Below, in pieces: positions 27,000-35,129 of a stretch of 64,000 bases of DNA. The notes below the pieces were generated by a model. The model was given only the letters and a program-made list of their open reading frames with translations, was not told the origin of the DNA and made no database searches. Positions within the stretch are counted from its first letter, which is position 1, and every line of letters starts with the position of its first letter. Position numbers and translations under genes: made by a program. Source of the stretch: JACVRW01 sp963803085 (GTDB lineage: Bacteria; Actinomycetota; Thermoleophilia; Solirubrobacterales; Thermoleophilaceae); contig CAWDLE010000019.1 in NCBI GenBank assembly GCA_963803085.1, positions 62,001-126,000 on the forward strand, given 5' to 3'.

Positions 27000-27513
27000 A
27001 GCGCACCAGCTCTCTTGCCGGGAGCGAGAAGGCTGCTCGCATCGCAATCAGGCGGCGGCGCTCCTCTGAGGTTGGTTCCGAGAGGAAGCGCTGGGCCGCA
27101 TTCAGCTCTCGTACTTGCCTGATCCTCCCGGGGAGGGTTGTCAGCAGCAGGATCGAGGCCGGGATCGCGAAGAAGAGGAAGCCGAGCAGGTTGGCCAGGT
27201 CGTGGATGCGCTCCTCGCCGGCTCTGCCGGCGTCGGCCACGTTGCCGCCGGTGCCCTCGCCGGCATCGCGGAAGGCGTCGCCCACGTCGCCGCCCACCAC
27301 GGGCACTCCCGAGACGGCGTCGGCTGCCGCTCCGAAGCCGTCCTGCACCGCGTTGCCCGAGTCGCGCACCCCCGTGCCCAGCACGGCGAGCTTGTCCACG
27401 GTGTCGTGCACCTTCAGGGCGAGCCACGCGAGCACGAACAGGGCAAGCAGGGTGAGCGCGTCGCGCGCGACGGCACGGCCGCGCTCGTTCGGTGTGTCGG
27501 GGTAGATCCGCAT
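26908..27513 (-). CDS. Hypothetical two-helix membrane protein
   Basis: 201 residues from ATG 27513 (MRIYPDTPNERGRAV). One transmembrane helix near 20-40 (LLALFVLAWLALKV), a Gly/Asp/Ala-rich amphipathic middle part with repeated GDVGDAFRDAGEG-like segments, then a second helix (FLFFAIPASILLLTTLP) and a charged cytoplasmic tail. A longer frame upstream to 27696 is open but overlaps the SDR gene on the other strand and reads as low-complexity shadow. No family recognised. Divergent start 16 bp from the SDR start. Confidence 0.6.
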   Translation of the reverse strand: MRIYPDTPNERGRAVARDALTLLALFVLAWLALKVHDTVDKLAVLGTGVRDSGNAVQDGFGAAADAVSGVPVVGGDVGDAFRDAGEGTGGNVADAGRAGEERIHDLANLLGFLFFAIPASILLLTTLPGRIRQVRELNAAQRFLSEPTSEERRRLIAMRAAFSLPARELVRFTRDPIGDLELGRYDALIAAAFEAEGLRSP

Positions 27514-27529
27514 GGGCATGCAGTACCCC

Positions 27530-28348
27530 ATGGGGGTCATCCTCATCACCGGCGCGACCGATGGACTCGGCCGCGCACTCGCCGAGCGCCTCGCACGCGA
27601 GGGGGAGGAGCTGCTCCTGCACGGCCGGAACCCCGATCGGCTCGCTCGGGTGGCCGATGAGCTGACCGACGCGTACGACGGACCGGCCCCACGCACGTTC
27701 TTGGCCGATTTCGCGGACCTTGCCGAGGTTCGTCGGCTCGCCGCCGAGGTCCGTGACGCGACAGATCGTCTCGATGTGCTCGTTTCGAACGCCGGGATCG
27801 GGTCCGGGGAGCCGGACGGGCGCGACAGGCGAACCAGCGCCGACGGCTACGAGCTTCGCTTCGCGGTCAACTTCCTCGCGGGCTTTCTGCTTACGCTCGA
27901 GCTGCTCCCACTGCTGCGGGCATCGGCGCCCGCGCGTGTGGTGAACGTCGCGTCGCTTGGCCAGTACCCGCTCGACTTCGACGACCTGATGCTGGAGCGC
28001 GGCTACGACGGTTCACGAGCCTACGCTCAGAGCAAGCTCGCCCAGATCATGGCCGGCTTCGAGCTCGCCGCGCGCGTCCCGGCCAGCGAGGTGACGGTGA
28101 ACAGTCTCCACCCGGCGACGTACATGCCCACCAAGATGGTCCTCCAAGAGATCGGCCGGCAGGTCGACAGCATCGAGGATGGCGTTGCGTCCACTCACAG
28201 GCTCGTATGCGACCCCGCGCTTTCCGGCGTCACGGGCGCGTTCTTCGATCGCACACGCGAAGCCCGGGCCAATGACCAGGCCTATGACCCGGACGCGCGC
28301 GCCGAGCTGTGGCGGCGCGCAACCGAGCTCATCGGCCCTACGACATAG
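27530..28348 (+). CDS. Short-chain dehydrogenase/reductase
   Basis: NAD(P)-dependent oxidoreductase of the classical SDR type. Cofactor motif TGATDGLG near residues 7-14, VSNAG near 90, catalytic VNVASLG serine region, and YAQSK as the YxxxK pair. Length 272. It resembles retinol-dehydrogenase/WW-oxidoreductase-like SDRs; the substrate is unknown. ATG 27530 puts the Rossmann strand (VILITGATDG) right at the N-terminus; ATG 27512 would add six residues. Convergent overlap of 11 bp with the methyltransferase gene. Confidence 0.9.
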   Translation: MGVILITGATDGLGRALAERLAREGEELLLHGRNPDRLARVADELTDAYDGPAPRTFLADFADLAEVRRLAAEVRDATDRLDVLVSNAGIGSGEPDGRDRRTSADGYELRFAVNFLAGFLLTLELLPLLRASAPARVVNVASLGQYPLDFDDLMLERGYDGSRAYAQSKLAQIMAGFELAARVPASEVTVNSLHPATYMPTKMVLQEIGRQVDSIEDGVASTHRLVCDPALSGVTGAFFDRTREARANDQAYDPDARAELWRRATELIGPTT

Positions 28349-29228
28349 GCCGCGCGGCCGTCACGATCCAGGTGGACGCCGGCGCCCACACCGTGCCGTC
28401 GTCGCGCACGTACTCGGAGAGACCCTCGCGCAGGGCTGCGTCCACCTGGGGAAGCAGGTGGGCCGCACGGTCGCCCTGAAGCCGCAGGATCTCTCCCGCC
28501 GGACCAATCGACATGACGAGGTCGATTGCCTCGTCGAGGGTCGTGCCGCCCATGAGTTCGAGGTCGCAGCGGGTGAGCGAGATGTCCGTGAAGCCGGAGT
28601 GCACCAGGATGTCGCTCGTCGTATCCGCGCCCGCCATGGAGAACGGACCGGGCCCGCAGGTGGGCTCGTCGTACTCCTCCGGCTTCTGGACGATGCCCTC
28701 GACGATCTGCTGGGCCCGGAAGACCCAGAGGTTGTCCTCGCGGCGGCGCCAGACGACCATCGCCAGCTTGCCGCCCGGGGTCAAGGACTTGCACACGTTG
28801 CGCATCGCGGCCACCGGGCTGATGAAGAACATCGTCCCCATGCGCGAGAACGCCATGTCGTAGGGGCCGCCGAGCGGGTCTGTCTGCACGTCGGCGGCGA
28901 GGAAGCTCGCGTTCTGCACGCCCGCTTCCTCGGCCTCCGTGCGCGCCGTCTCGATGAAGCGCTCAGCAGCGTCCACGCCGACCGCCTCGCCGCTCGCCCC
29001 GACGATCCCGGCTATCTGCTGCGTGGTGTCGCCGAGGCCGCAGCCGATGTCGAGTACGCGCTGGCCCGGCTGGGGCGGCACCAGCGCTAGCGCCGCGTCA
29101 CCGTGAGCGCCGAGCCCGGTCGTGACGATGTGGCGGAAACGGAGCCAGGTGTCGAACAGCGGACCGTCCCACGCCTGGATCGCCTCGGCGTTCTCGCCCG
29201 TGCCCCAACGAGTCTCTGAGGTGGCCAT
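28338..29228 (-). CDS. Class I SAM-dependent methyltransferase
   Basis: A 296-residue methyltransferase of the UbiE/COQ5-like fold. Motif I VLDIGCGLGDTT, motif II acid loop GVDAAERFIETA, and motif IV region YDMAFSRMGTMFF are clear. The start ATG 29228 gives MATSETRWGTGENAEAIQAW, a natural N-terminus; the frame extends further upstream but only as antisense to the monooxygenase gene. Substrate unknown. Confidence 0.88.
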   Translation of the reverse strand: MATSETRWGTGENAEAIQAWDGPLFDTWLRFRHIVTTGLGAHGDAALALVPPQPGQRVLDIGCGLGDTTQQIAGIVGASGEAVGVDAAERFIETARTEAEEAGVQNASFLAADVQTDPLGGPYDMAFSRMGTMFFISPVAAMRNVCKSLTPGGKLAMVVWRRREDNLWVFRAQQIVEGIVQKPEEYDEPTCGPGPFSMAGADTTSDILVHSGFTDISLTRCDLELMGGTTLDEAIDLVMSIGPAGEILRLQGDRAAHLLPQVDAALREGLSEYVRDDGTVWAPASTWIVTAARPMS

Positions 29229-29321
29229 TCTCAGACGATACGCCGCTTGCCGCGATTCGTGAAGCGGCGCAGGGGGTAAGCACGGCCCATCATGCGTCCC
29301 GTGGGGCTGGGGAAGTAGGCC

Positions 29322-29633
29322 GTGGTCATCGTCATCGCACGCTTCCGGCCCCGCGCCGACCGGCGAGATGATTTCGTGGCGCTGCTCGAGGAGGTCCAGG
29401 CGGCCTCGCGCCGCGACGACGGCTGCCTCCACTACGGCTACTACAGCGAGATCAGCGACCCGCTCAGCTTCATCGCGGTCGAGGAGTGGCGCGACGAGGA
29501 GGCGCTGGCTGCGCACCTGCGCCAGCCGCACATTGCCCGCCTGATCGCCGCGCTGCCCGAGCTGGGCGACGGGGCGCCCGAGATCGCCGCACACCAGGTG
29601 GCCGGCAGCGGGCCGCTGCCGCTGCCGGGGTAG
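29322..29633 (+). CDS. Antibiotic biosynthesis monooxygenase (ABM) domain protein
   Basis: A 103-residue dimeric ferredoxin-like ABM protein: MVIVIARFRPRADRRDDFVA, GCLHYGYYSEISDPLSFIAVEEW region with HYxxY, and a helix AALAAHLRQPHI-like segment. Members are quinol monooxygenases or heme-degrading-like enzymes; small stand-alone copies are often detoxifying. GTG 29322 is the only sensible start. It is followed by the concentric palindrome at 29652-29725. Confidence 0.85.
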   Translation: MVIVIARFRPRADRRDDFVALLEEVQAASRRDDGCLHYGYYSEISDPLSFIAVEEWRDEEALAAHLRQPHIARLIAALPELGDGAPEIAAHQVAGSGPLPLPG

Positions 29634-29651
29634 ACCGCTTCCACACGGAAC

Positions 29652-29725
29652 ACGTCACACGCGCCCGAAGAACTCGTTGGCTAACCAATTGGTTAGCCAA
29701 CGAAATGCTTGGAGGGGTGTGACGT
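29652..29725. promoter_or_regulatory. Two concentric inverted repeats (30-bp perfect palindrome inside 9-bp arms)
   Basis: The inner palindrome spans 29674-29703 with half-site TCGTTGGCTAACCAA. Outer arms ACGTCACAC (29652-29660) and GTGTGACGT (29717-29725) share exactly the same dyad centre, 29688.5. A further GTGTGAC lies at 29741-29747. It precedes the EamA gene. The architecture suggests an operator bound by two dimers or two regulators (TetR/ArsR/MarR-type half-site look); no regulator gene is adjacent. Confidence 0.7.
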
Positions 29726-29771
29726 TCACAAGACTGGTTTGTGTGACATGGAGGAGTCGGCAGCTCGTCGA

Positions 29772-29777
29772 TAGCCT
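29772..29777 (+). promoter_or_regulatory. Putative -10 element for the EamA transporter gene (TAGCCT)
   Basis: A TANNNT hexamer 8 nt before GTG 29786. It lies 46 bp downstream of the outer palindrome arm, so binding at the palindrome would fall in or above the -35 region. Confidence 0.4.
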
Positions 29778-29785
29778 CGATCGGC

Positions 29786-30679
29786 GTGAGTCGCTCGCTG
29801 GTCCTCGGGCTGTATGCCCTGCTCGTCCTGATCTGGTCCAGCACCTGGGTCGCCATCAAGATCGGCCTGGAGGACTGCCCCGCGCTCCTCGGGGCGGGAA
29901 TCCGATTTGCCGCGGCCGGGCTCGTACTGCTCGTCATCGCGGCGGTGCAGAGGCGGCCGCTACGAACCGACTGGCTGCTCGCCGGCGTCCTGGCACTGGC
30001 GCCGTTCGCATTCGCGTATGGGCTCGTGTACTGGGGCGAGCAGTACGTGCCGTCAGGGCTCGCCGCGGTCCTGTTCGGCGTGCTGCCGCTCTACACGGCG
30101 GTGCTCGCGGGTGTGCTGCTTCCGGACGAGCCGCTGCGGGCGCCGCTGCTCGTGGGTGTGCTGATCGGCATCGCGGGGCTCGGGCTCGCCTTCCTGGAGA
30201 GCGTCGAGCTCGGAGCTGAGGACAAGGCCGCTCTCGGGGCCGTCGCGCTCGCACTCGCCCCGCTTGGGGCGGCGGTCGGAGGCGTCGCCCAGAAGCGACG
30301 GGCAGGGGAGCTGGACGCGGTGGTGCTGAACGGCTGGGCCATGCTCGTGGGCGGGCTTCTGCTGCTCCCGGCGTCCGCGCTCAGCGAGGACTGGGGCGAC
30401 GCTGTGTGGAGCGCTGAGTCGATCGGCTCGATCGCATACCTGGCGCTGTTCGGGTCGGCCGTTGCGTTCGTGACCCTTACGGTCCTGCTGCGCCACATCA
30501 GCGCGCAGGCGATGTCGTTCCTGGCGATGCTGCTGCCGTTCGGCGCCCTGATGTTCGGCGCGACTCTCTACGACGAGCCGATCACTGCGCGCGCTCTTGG
30601 CGGGGCCGCCTTGGTGGCGGCTGGCCTGCTGATCGCCCAGCGCTCACGCCGATCGACGCCCGTGCCAGTGGCGGGGTGA
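29786..30679 (+). CDS. EamA-family drug/metabolite transporter
   Basis: A 297-residue inner-membrane exporter with ten predicted helices arranged as two EamA repeats (about 5-135 and 150-285). The N-terminal LLVLIWSSTWVAIKIGLED and the mid-repeat GLVYWGEQYVPSGLAAVLFG are typical DMT superfamily blocks. Substrate unknown; relatives export amino acids or metabolites. The palindrome upstream suggests substrate-responsive repression. Confidence 0.88.
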   Translation: MSRSLVLGLYALLVLIWSSTWVAIKIGLEDCPALLGAGIRFAAAGLVLLVIAAVQRRPLRTDWLLAGVLALAPFAFAYGLVYWGEQYVPSGLAAVLFGVLPLYTAVLAGVLLPDEPLRAPLLVGVLIGIAGLGLAFLESVELGAEDKAALGAVALALAPLGAAVGGVAQKRRAGELDAVVLNGWAMLVGGLLLLPASALSEDWGDAVWSAESIGSIAYLALFGSAVAFVTLTVLLRHISAQAMSFLAMLLPFGALMFGATLYDEPITARALGGAALVAAGLLIAQRSRRSTPVPVAG

Positions 30680-30683
30680 TCGC

Positions 30684-30689
30684 TAGACT
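30684..30689 (+). promoter_or_regulatory. Putative -10 element for rplU (TAGACT)
   Basis: TAGACT starting 3 bp after the EamA stop (TGA 30677-30679), 11 nt before the rplU ATG. This marks the probable start of the rplU-rpmA transcription unit. Confidence 0.45.
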
Positions 30690-30700
30690 CGGCCGCTGCC

Positions 30701-31057
30701 ATGAGCTATGCCATCGTCAGAGTGGGCGGGAAGCAGTACCGCGTCGAGGAGGGGCAGTCGATCCTCGTCGACCGGATGCGCGCGGAAGAGGGCGACAAGG
30801 TCGATCTCCAGCCGCTGCTGTTCGCCGACGGTGACAAGTCCGTGCTCGACAGCGGCGAGCTCGGCAGGGTGAAGATCCAGGCGGTCGTCACCGGCCACGA
30901 GCTCGGCAAGAAGATCCACGGGCTGAAGTTCAAGCCCAAGCGCGGCTACAAGCGCCGCTACGGCGCTCGCGCCCACCTCACCCGGCTCGAGATCAGCTCG
31001 ATCAAGGCCGGCGCTCGCAGGGCCGCCGCCAAGAAGGAGGACTCGGATGGCGCATAA
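30701..31057 (+). CDS. rplU: Large ribosomal subunit protein bL21
   Basis: A 118-residue ribosomal protein: MSYAIVRVGGKQYRVEEGQ is the family N-terminus, and KPKRGYKRRYGARAHLT near residue 80-96 is the conserved basic loop (family motif KxKxxYRRxxGHRQ). A C-terminal Ala/Lys extension (KAGARRAAAKKEDSDGA) is common in actinobacteria. The 3' end overlaps rpmA by 11 bp. Confidence 0.96.
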   Translation: MSYAIVRVGGKQYRVEEGQSILVDRMRAEEGDKVDLQPLLFADGDKSVLDSGELGRVKIQAVVTGHELGKKIHGLKFKPKRGYKRRYGARAHLTRLEISSIKAGARRAAAKKEDSDGA

Positions 31058-31316
31058 GAAGGGCCTCGGATCCAGCCGCAACGGCCGCGACTCGAACGCT
31101 CAGCGTCTTGGCGTGAAGGTGTTCGCGGGCCAGGCCGTGACCGGCGGCGAGATCATCGTGCGCCAGCGCGGGACGCGCTTCCACCCCGGTGAGGGCGTTG
31201 GCATCGGCAAGGACGACACGATCTTCGCCACCCGCCCGGGCACGGTCCAGTTCGCATCCGGCCGCCGCGGCCGCGTGATCTCGGTCGAGCCGGCCGCCGC
31301 CGAGTCGGCCAAGTAG
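31047..31316 (+). CDS. rpmA: Large ribosomal subunit protein bL27
   Basis: An 89-residue ribosomal protein whose N-terminal tail reaches the peptidyl-transferase centre: MAHKKGLGSSRNGRDSNAQR, then GVKVFAGQAVTGGEIIVRQRG. It begins directly with AHKKG, without the cleavable N-terminal extension seen in Firmicutes. ATG 31047 overlaps rplU by 11 bp. A GC hairpin follows 9 bp after the stop. Confidence 0.97.
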   Translation: MAHKKGLGSSRNGRDSNAQRLGVKVFAGQAVTGGEIIVRQRGTRFHPGEGVGIGKDDTIFATRPGTVQFASGRRGRVISVEPAAAESAK

Positions 31317-32315
31317 TTGCGGAAGCACTCGGCTCGGCCGAGTGCGCACCGACCGATTACTCTCCCCGCTCTGACCTACTCGATCGTCGCACGAGACACG
31401 TCGAGCGGCGAGCTCGGCGTGGCAGTCCAGTCGCACTTCTTCGGCGTCGGCTCGATCGTGAGCTGGGCCGAGGCGGGCGTGGGCGCTGTGGCGACCCAGT
31501 CGACGGTCGAGCCGGCCTACGGGCCGAAGGGACTCGCCCTGATGGGCGAGGGCAAGAGCGCCCCCGCGGCGCTCGATCAGCTGCTCCGCGACGACTCGCA
31601 GGAGACCGTGCGGCAGGTGGCGATGATCGACCGTGGCGGGCGGGTGGCCGTGCACACCGGCGCCCGCTGCATCCCGCACGCCGGGCACGCGGTGGGCGAT
31701 CAGGTGAGCGCGCAGGCGAACATCATGGAGCGCAACACCGTGCCGGCGGCGATGGTGAAGGCCTATTCGACCTCCTCCGGCATCTCCTTCGCCGAGCGCC
31801 TGCTCGCGGCGCTCGATGCGGCCCAGGGGGAGGGGGGCGACCTGCGCGGGCGCCAGTCCGCGGCTCTGCTGATCGTCTCTCCGCGCGCCACCGGGAATCC
31901 GGTTGAGGACCGGCCTATTGACCTTCGTGTGGAGGACCATCCCGATCCCCTGGGCGAGCTGCGGCGCTTGGTGAGCCTGCGTCGTGCCTACCAGCGGGTG
32001 GACGTGGGCGACCAGCTCGCCGCGGCCGGCGACGTGGACGGCGCGCTCGCGGAGTACGAGGCGGCGCACCGCTCGCAGCCCGACAACCTCGAGCTCGCCT
32101 TCTGGCACGGCGTGGCATTGGCCGCGAGCGGCCGCGAGGACGATGCCGCGCCGATCCTGCGCCGCGCCTTCGGGGCGCACGACGGTTGGATCGAGCTGCT
32201 GAAGCGGCTCCCCGCGGCCGGGCTGTTCCCCGACGATGGCGAGCTGATCGCCCGCCTGATCGGTACGCGCGCCGTGTCCGAGCCCGAGTCAGCGCCGCCT
32301 CCGGCCGCGTTCTAG
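31317..32315 (+). CDS. DUF1028 family (Ntn-hydrolase-like) protein with C-terminal TPR-like region
   Basis: The DUF1028 domain (about residues 19-225) starts at LTYSIVARDTSSGELGVAVQ and contains GVGAVATQSTVEPAYGPKGL; the family is related to Ntn hydrolases and possibly uses an N-terminal nucleophile. The last 100 residues look like a peptidoglycan-binding/TPR-type helical repeat (DVDGALAEYEAAHRSQPDNL). TTG 31317 directly follows the rpmA stop but its first 18 codons span a hairpin; CTG 31371 (LTYSIVARD) matches the family start and lies 6 nt after a TACTCT -10-like hexamer. The product is probably 314 residues. Confidence 0.8.
   Translation: MRKHSARPSAHRPITLPALTYSIVARDTSSGELGVAVQSHFFGVGSIVSWAEAGVGAVATQSTVEPAYGPKGLALMGEGKSAPAALDQLLRDDSQETVRQVAMIDRGGRVAVHTGARCIPHAGHAVGDQVSAQANIMERNTVPAAMVKAYSTSSGISFAERLLAALDAAQGEGGDLRGRQSAALLIVSPRATGNPVEDRPIDLRVEDHPDPLGELRRLVSLRRAYQRVDVGDQLAAAGDVDGALAEYEAAHRSQPDNLELAFWHGVALAASGREDDAAPILRRAFGAHDGWIELLKRLPAAGLFPDDGELIARLIGTRAVSEPESAPPPAAF
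31325..31345. terminator. GC hairpin after rpmA
   Basis: Perfect 9-bp stem GCACTCGGC / GCCGAGTGC with loop TCG, beginning 9 bp after the rpmA stop. It resembles the tig and end-of-window hairpins. Its position inside the first codons of the TTG-started DUF1028 frame argues that the DUF1028 start lies downstream. Confidence 0.55.
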
Positions 32316-32317
32316 CT

Positions 32318-33598
32318 GTGTTCCACGACCGCGCGCGCATCTACGTGCGAGGCGGAGACGGCGGAAACGGCGTTGTCTCCTTCAGGCGCGAGGCGCATGT
32401 CCCGAAGGGCGGGCCCGATGGCGGCGACGGCGGTCGCGGCGGGGACGTGGTGATCGTGGCGGATGCGTCGCTGCGGGACCTCTCGGGCTTCCGGCGCGGC
32501 GCGCATTTCCGCGCCAAGCGCGGCGGCCACGGCCAAGGCGCGAACAAGCACGGGGCCACGCCCGAGCTGCTCGAGGTGCGCGTGGCGCCCGGGACGGTGG
32601 TGGAGGACCCCGAGTCCGGGGATCGCTGGGACCTCGTGACCCCGGGGCAGCGCGCGCTCGTGGCCCGCGGCGGCGGTGGCGGACGCGGCAACAAGCAGTT
32701 CGCCACGGCCACGCGGCAGAGCCCGCGCTTCTCCGAGCGCGGCCTCCCGGGCGAGGAGCGCACGCTCGAGCTGCAGCTGCGGCTGATGGCCGACGCCGGG
32801 CTCGTGGGGCTCCCGAACGCGGGCAAGTCGTCGCTGCTCGCCAGGATCACGCGCGCGCAGCCGAAGGTGGCCGACTACCCCTTCACGACCCTCGAGCCGG
32901 TGCTCGGCACGCTCGAGCGGGACGATCGCCAGCTCGTGGTGGCCGACATCCCCGGGCTGATCGAGGGAGCGAGCGCGGGCGCCGGGCTCGGCCACGAGTT
33001 CCTCGCCCACGTGGAGCGCTGCCGGCTGCTCGTGCACGTGCTCGACCTCCAACCGCTCGACGGCTCGGATCCGGTCGAGAACTTCGAGACCGTCGAGGCT
33101 GAGCTTCGCGAGCACGGCCATGGGCTCGCCGACCTTCCGCGCATCCTCACGCTGTCCAAGGCAGACCTCGTGCCCCCCGAACAGGCGCGGGAGGCCGTGG
33201 AGTTCTGGACGCGGCGCCTGAACGTGGACGTGATTCCCACCTCGGCGGCCACGGGCGAGGGGCTCGACAAGCTGGTCGGCGCGATCTTCGCGCACGTGCC
33301 GCCCGAGCGGCCGGAGGAGGAGGTGCCGGCCGATACGCCGGCCACGCACCGCGTCTACCGGCCCGGCCGCGGCGACGCCTTCCGGGTCGAGCGCACCGGC
33401 CCTGGCGCCTTCCGAGTGGAGGGCGAGCGTGTCGAGCGGCTGATAGCCCGCCACGACGTGGACAACGAGGAGGCGCTCCGGTACGTCGAGGAGCGGCTGC
33501 GAGCGCTGGGCGTGATCAAGGCGCTGGAGTCGGCCGGCTTCGAGCCCGGCGACGACGTGGAGATCCGCGGGATCGTCTTCGAGCTCGACCCCGGCTGA
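32318..33598 (+). CDS. obg: GTPase Obg/CgtA
   Basis: Essential ribosome-assembly and stress GTPase. Gly-rich Obg fold (DRARIYVRGGDGGNGVVSFR start, repeated GGDGG), then the G domain with G1 GLPNAGKSS (164-172), G3 DIPG and G4-like TLSKAD, and a C-terminal OCT domain (about 345-426, RVYRPGRGDAFRVERTGPG). GTG 32318 sits 2 bp after the DUF1028 stop; the earlier in-frame start would overlap that gene by 130 bp. The 426-residue length is typical for actinobacteria. Confidence 0.96.
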   Translation: MFHDRARIYVRGGDGGNGVVSFRREAHVPKGGPDGGDGGRGGDVVIVADASLRDLSGFRRGAHFRAKRGGHGQGANKHGATPELLEVRVAPGTVVEDPESGDRWDLVTPGQRALVARGGGGGRGNKQFATATRQSPRFSERGLPGEERTLELQLRLMADAGLVGLPNAGKSSLLARITRAQPKVADYPFTTLEPVLGTLERDDRQLVVADIPGLIEGASAGAGLGHEFLAHVERCRLLVHVLDLQPLDGSDPVENFETVEAELREHGHGLADLPRILTLSKADLVPPEQAREAVEFWTRRLNVDVIPTSAATGEGLDKLVGAIFAHVPPERPEEEVPADTPATHRVYRPGRGDAFRVERTGPGAFRVEGERVERLIARHDVDNEEALRYVEERLRALGVIKALESAGFEPGDDVEIRGIVFELDPG

Positions 33599-33611
33599 TA
33601 CAAGTCGTGTC

Positions 33612-34007
33612 GTGCGTCGCGCCGCTCTACTCATCTGCCTGCTCGTGGCCGTGTCCGGCTGCGGTGGCGACGACACGAAGGACGCACAGCAGACCGTGCG
33701 CGACTTCGTGGAGGCGCTCAACACGCACGATGCCGACCGCTACTGCGACGAGCTGATCACGAAGGAGTTCCTCGAGAAGACCACCTTCACCACGGGTGAC
33801 GAGGACAAGGCCAGGGAATCCTGCAAACGCGAGTTCAAGAACCTGACCGGACTGAAGGTGAACCTCGCCAAGATCGAGGCGACCAAGGTCGACGGGGACA
33901 ATGCCACGGTGACCGCCGTGCTTGTCCGCCAGGGACAGCGCATCAAGCAGAAGCTGCTCCTCGAGAAGGAAGGCGGCGACTGGAAGCTGGCCGGCGCCGC
34001 GCAGTAA
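33612..34007 (+). CDS. Small lipoprotein, NTF2/DUF4878-like
   Basis: A 131-residue secreted lipoprotein. Signal peptide with lipobox VSGC (about residue 14-17). The mature part (TVRDFVEALNTHDADRYCDEL, and strands NATVTAVLVRQGQRIKQKL) resembles NTF2-like domains of the DUF4878 group. One internal cysteine pair (C46/C71) could form a disulfide. It overlaps proB at TAATG, so it is co-translated with proline synthesis genes for no obvious functional reason. Confidence 0.75.
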   Translation: MRRAALLICLLVAVSGCGGDDTKDAQQTVRDFVEALNTHDADRYCDELITKEFLEKTTFTTGDEDKARESCKREFKNLTGLKVNLAKIEATKVDGDNATVTAVLVRQGQRIKQKLLLEKEGGDWKLAGAAQ

Positions 34008-35098
34008 TGCCCACGGTCGTCGTCAAGCTCGGCTCGAGCATCGTCGCGGACGAGGCGGGCGAGCTGCGCACGGACGTGCTCGAGGCGCTCTGCGACGAGG
34101 TGGCGGCGCGCCACGCCGCCGGCGACGACGTGGTGCTCGTGACCTCAGGCGCCATCGCGCGCGGGATGCGGCTGATGGAGCTGCCGATGCGCCCGAGCTC
34201 GATGGAGGAGCTTCAGGCCGCGTCTGCTGTCGGCCAAGGCAAGCTCTACCGCTCGTACGACGAGTTGCTTCAGGCCCGTGGCGTGCCGTCGGCCCAGGTG
34301 CTGCTCACGTTCTTCGACATGTCTGCGCGCACGCACTACCTGAACGCGCGCCACACGCTCCAGACCCTGCTGCGCTGGCGGGTGCTTCCGGTGATCAACG
34401 AGAACGACACGACCACCACCGACGAGATCTCGTTCGGCGACAACGACTTCCTGGCGGCGCAGGTGGCGATCCTGATCGGCGCAGACCGGCTCGTGTTGCT
34501 CACCGACACTGGCGGGCTCTACAGCGCGGACCCGCGCAGCGACCCGGATGCGAAGCGCGTTGAGGAGGTGCGCTCGCTGGTCGAGCTCGAGGACTACGAC
34601 ATCGGCCTCTCCAGATCGCCGCTCGGATCCGGCGGTATGCGCTCGAAGGTGGTGGCCGCCGAGATGGCCACGGCCGCTGGGATCCCGGTCACGATCACGA
34701 GTGGGGTCGAGCGGGAGGCCGTGGCGGCGGCGCTCGCCGGCGCGCCGAGCGGCACGCTCTTTCATCCGCAGGAGGGTCGGGTCTCGAGCTTCAAGCTCTG
34801 GCTCAAGTACGCGAAGCCAACGCAGGGACGCCTTGTGGTGGACGAGGGCGCCGAGCACGCCCTGCGCGAGCGCGGCACGAGCCTGCTGCCTGTGGGCGTG
34901 GTGGACGTGGAGGGCGAGTTCGAGGCAGGGGACGCCGTGGAGGTTCGCTGCGACGGCCGGGCGGTGGGCAAGGGCATCGTGAACTACTCGGCCGCCGAAC
35001 TGCGCCGGATCAAGGGCATGAAGACGGACGCCGTGCGCGAGCTGCTGCCCCGGGCGGGCGAGGAGGCCGTGCACCGGGACTACTTCGTGCTCGAGTGA
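34007..35098 (+). CDS. proB: Glutamate 5-kinase
   Basis: First enzyme of proline biosynthesis. The amino-acid kinase domain (VVVKLGSSIVADEAG, LVTSGAIARGM, INENDTTTTDEISFGDND, GTGGMRSK-like GSGGMRSKVVAAEMA) is followed by a C-terminal PUA domain (about 270-363), as in long ProB proteins. The 363-residue length matches. ATG overlaps the preceding stop (TAATG). The proA gene lies downstream, separated by a MATE exporter. Confidence 0.95.
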   Translation: MPTVVVKLGSSIVADEAGELRTDVLEALCDEVAARHAAGDDVVLVTSGAIARGMRLMELPMRPSSMEELQAASAVGQGKLYRSYDELLQARGVPSAQVLLTFFDMSARTHYLNARHTLQTLLRWRVLPVINENDTTTTDEISFGDNDFLAAQVAILIGADRLVLLTDTGGLYSADPRSDPDAKRVEEVRSLVELEDYDIGLSRSPLGSGGMRSKVVAAEMATAAGIPVTITSGVEREAVAAALAGAPSGTLFHPQEGRVSSFKLWLKYAKPTQGRLVVDEGAEHALRERGTSLLPVGVVDVEGEFEAGDAVEVRCDGRAVGKGIVNYSAAELRRIKGMKTDAVRELLPRAGEEAVHRDYFVLE

Positions 35099-35110
35099 GA
35101 CGGAAGGCTC

Positions 35111-35125
35111 GCGCGCACCGCGCGC
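35111..35125. repeat. Short GC hairpin between proB and the MATE gene
   Basis: GCGCGC-ACC-GCGCGC, a 6-bp stem 13 bp after proB. It may slow or end transcription; weak evidence because alternating GC is frequent in this genome. Confidence 0.3.
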
Positions 35126-35129
35126 TCGC

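Noticed and set aside
26908..27696. Extended start of the minus-strand membrane protein to 27696
   Set aside because: The extra 61 residues are Ser/Arg-rich shadow opposite the SDR cofactor-binding region; ATG 27513 gives a natural N-terminus.
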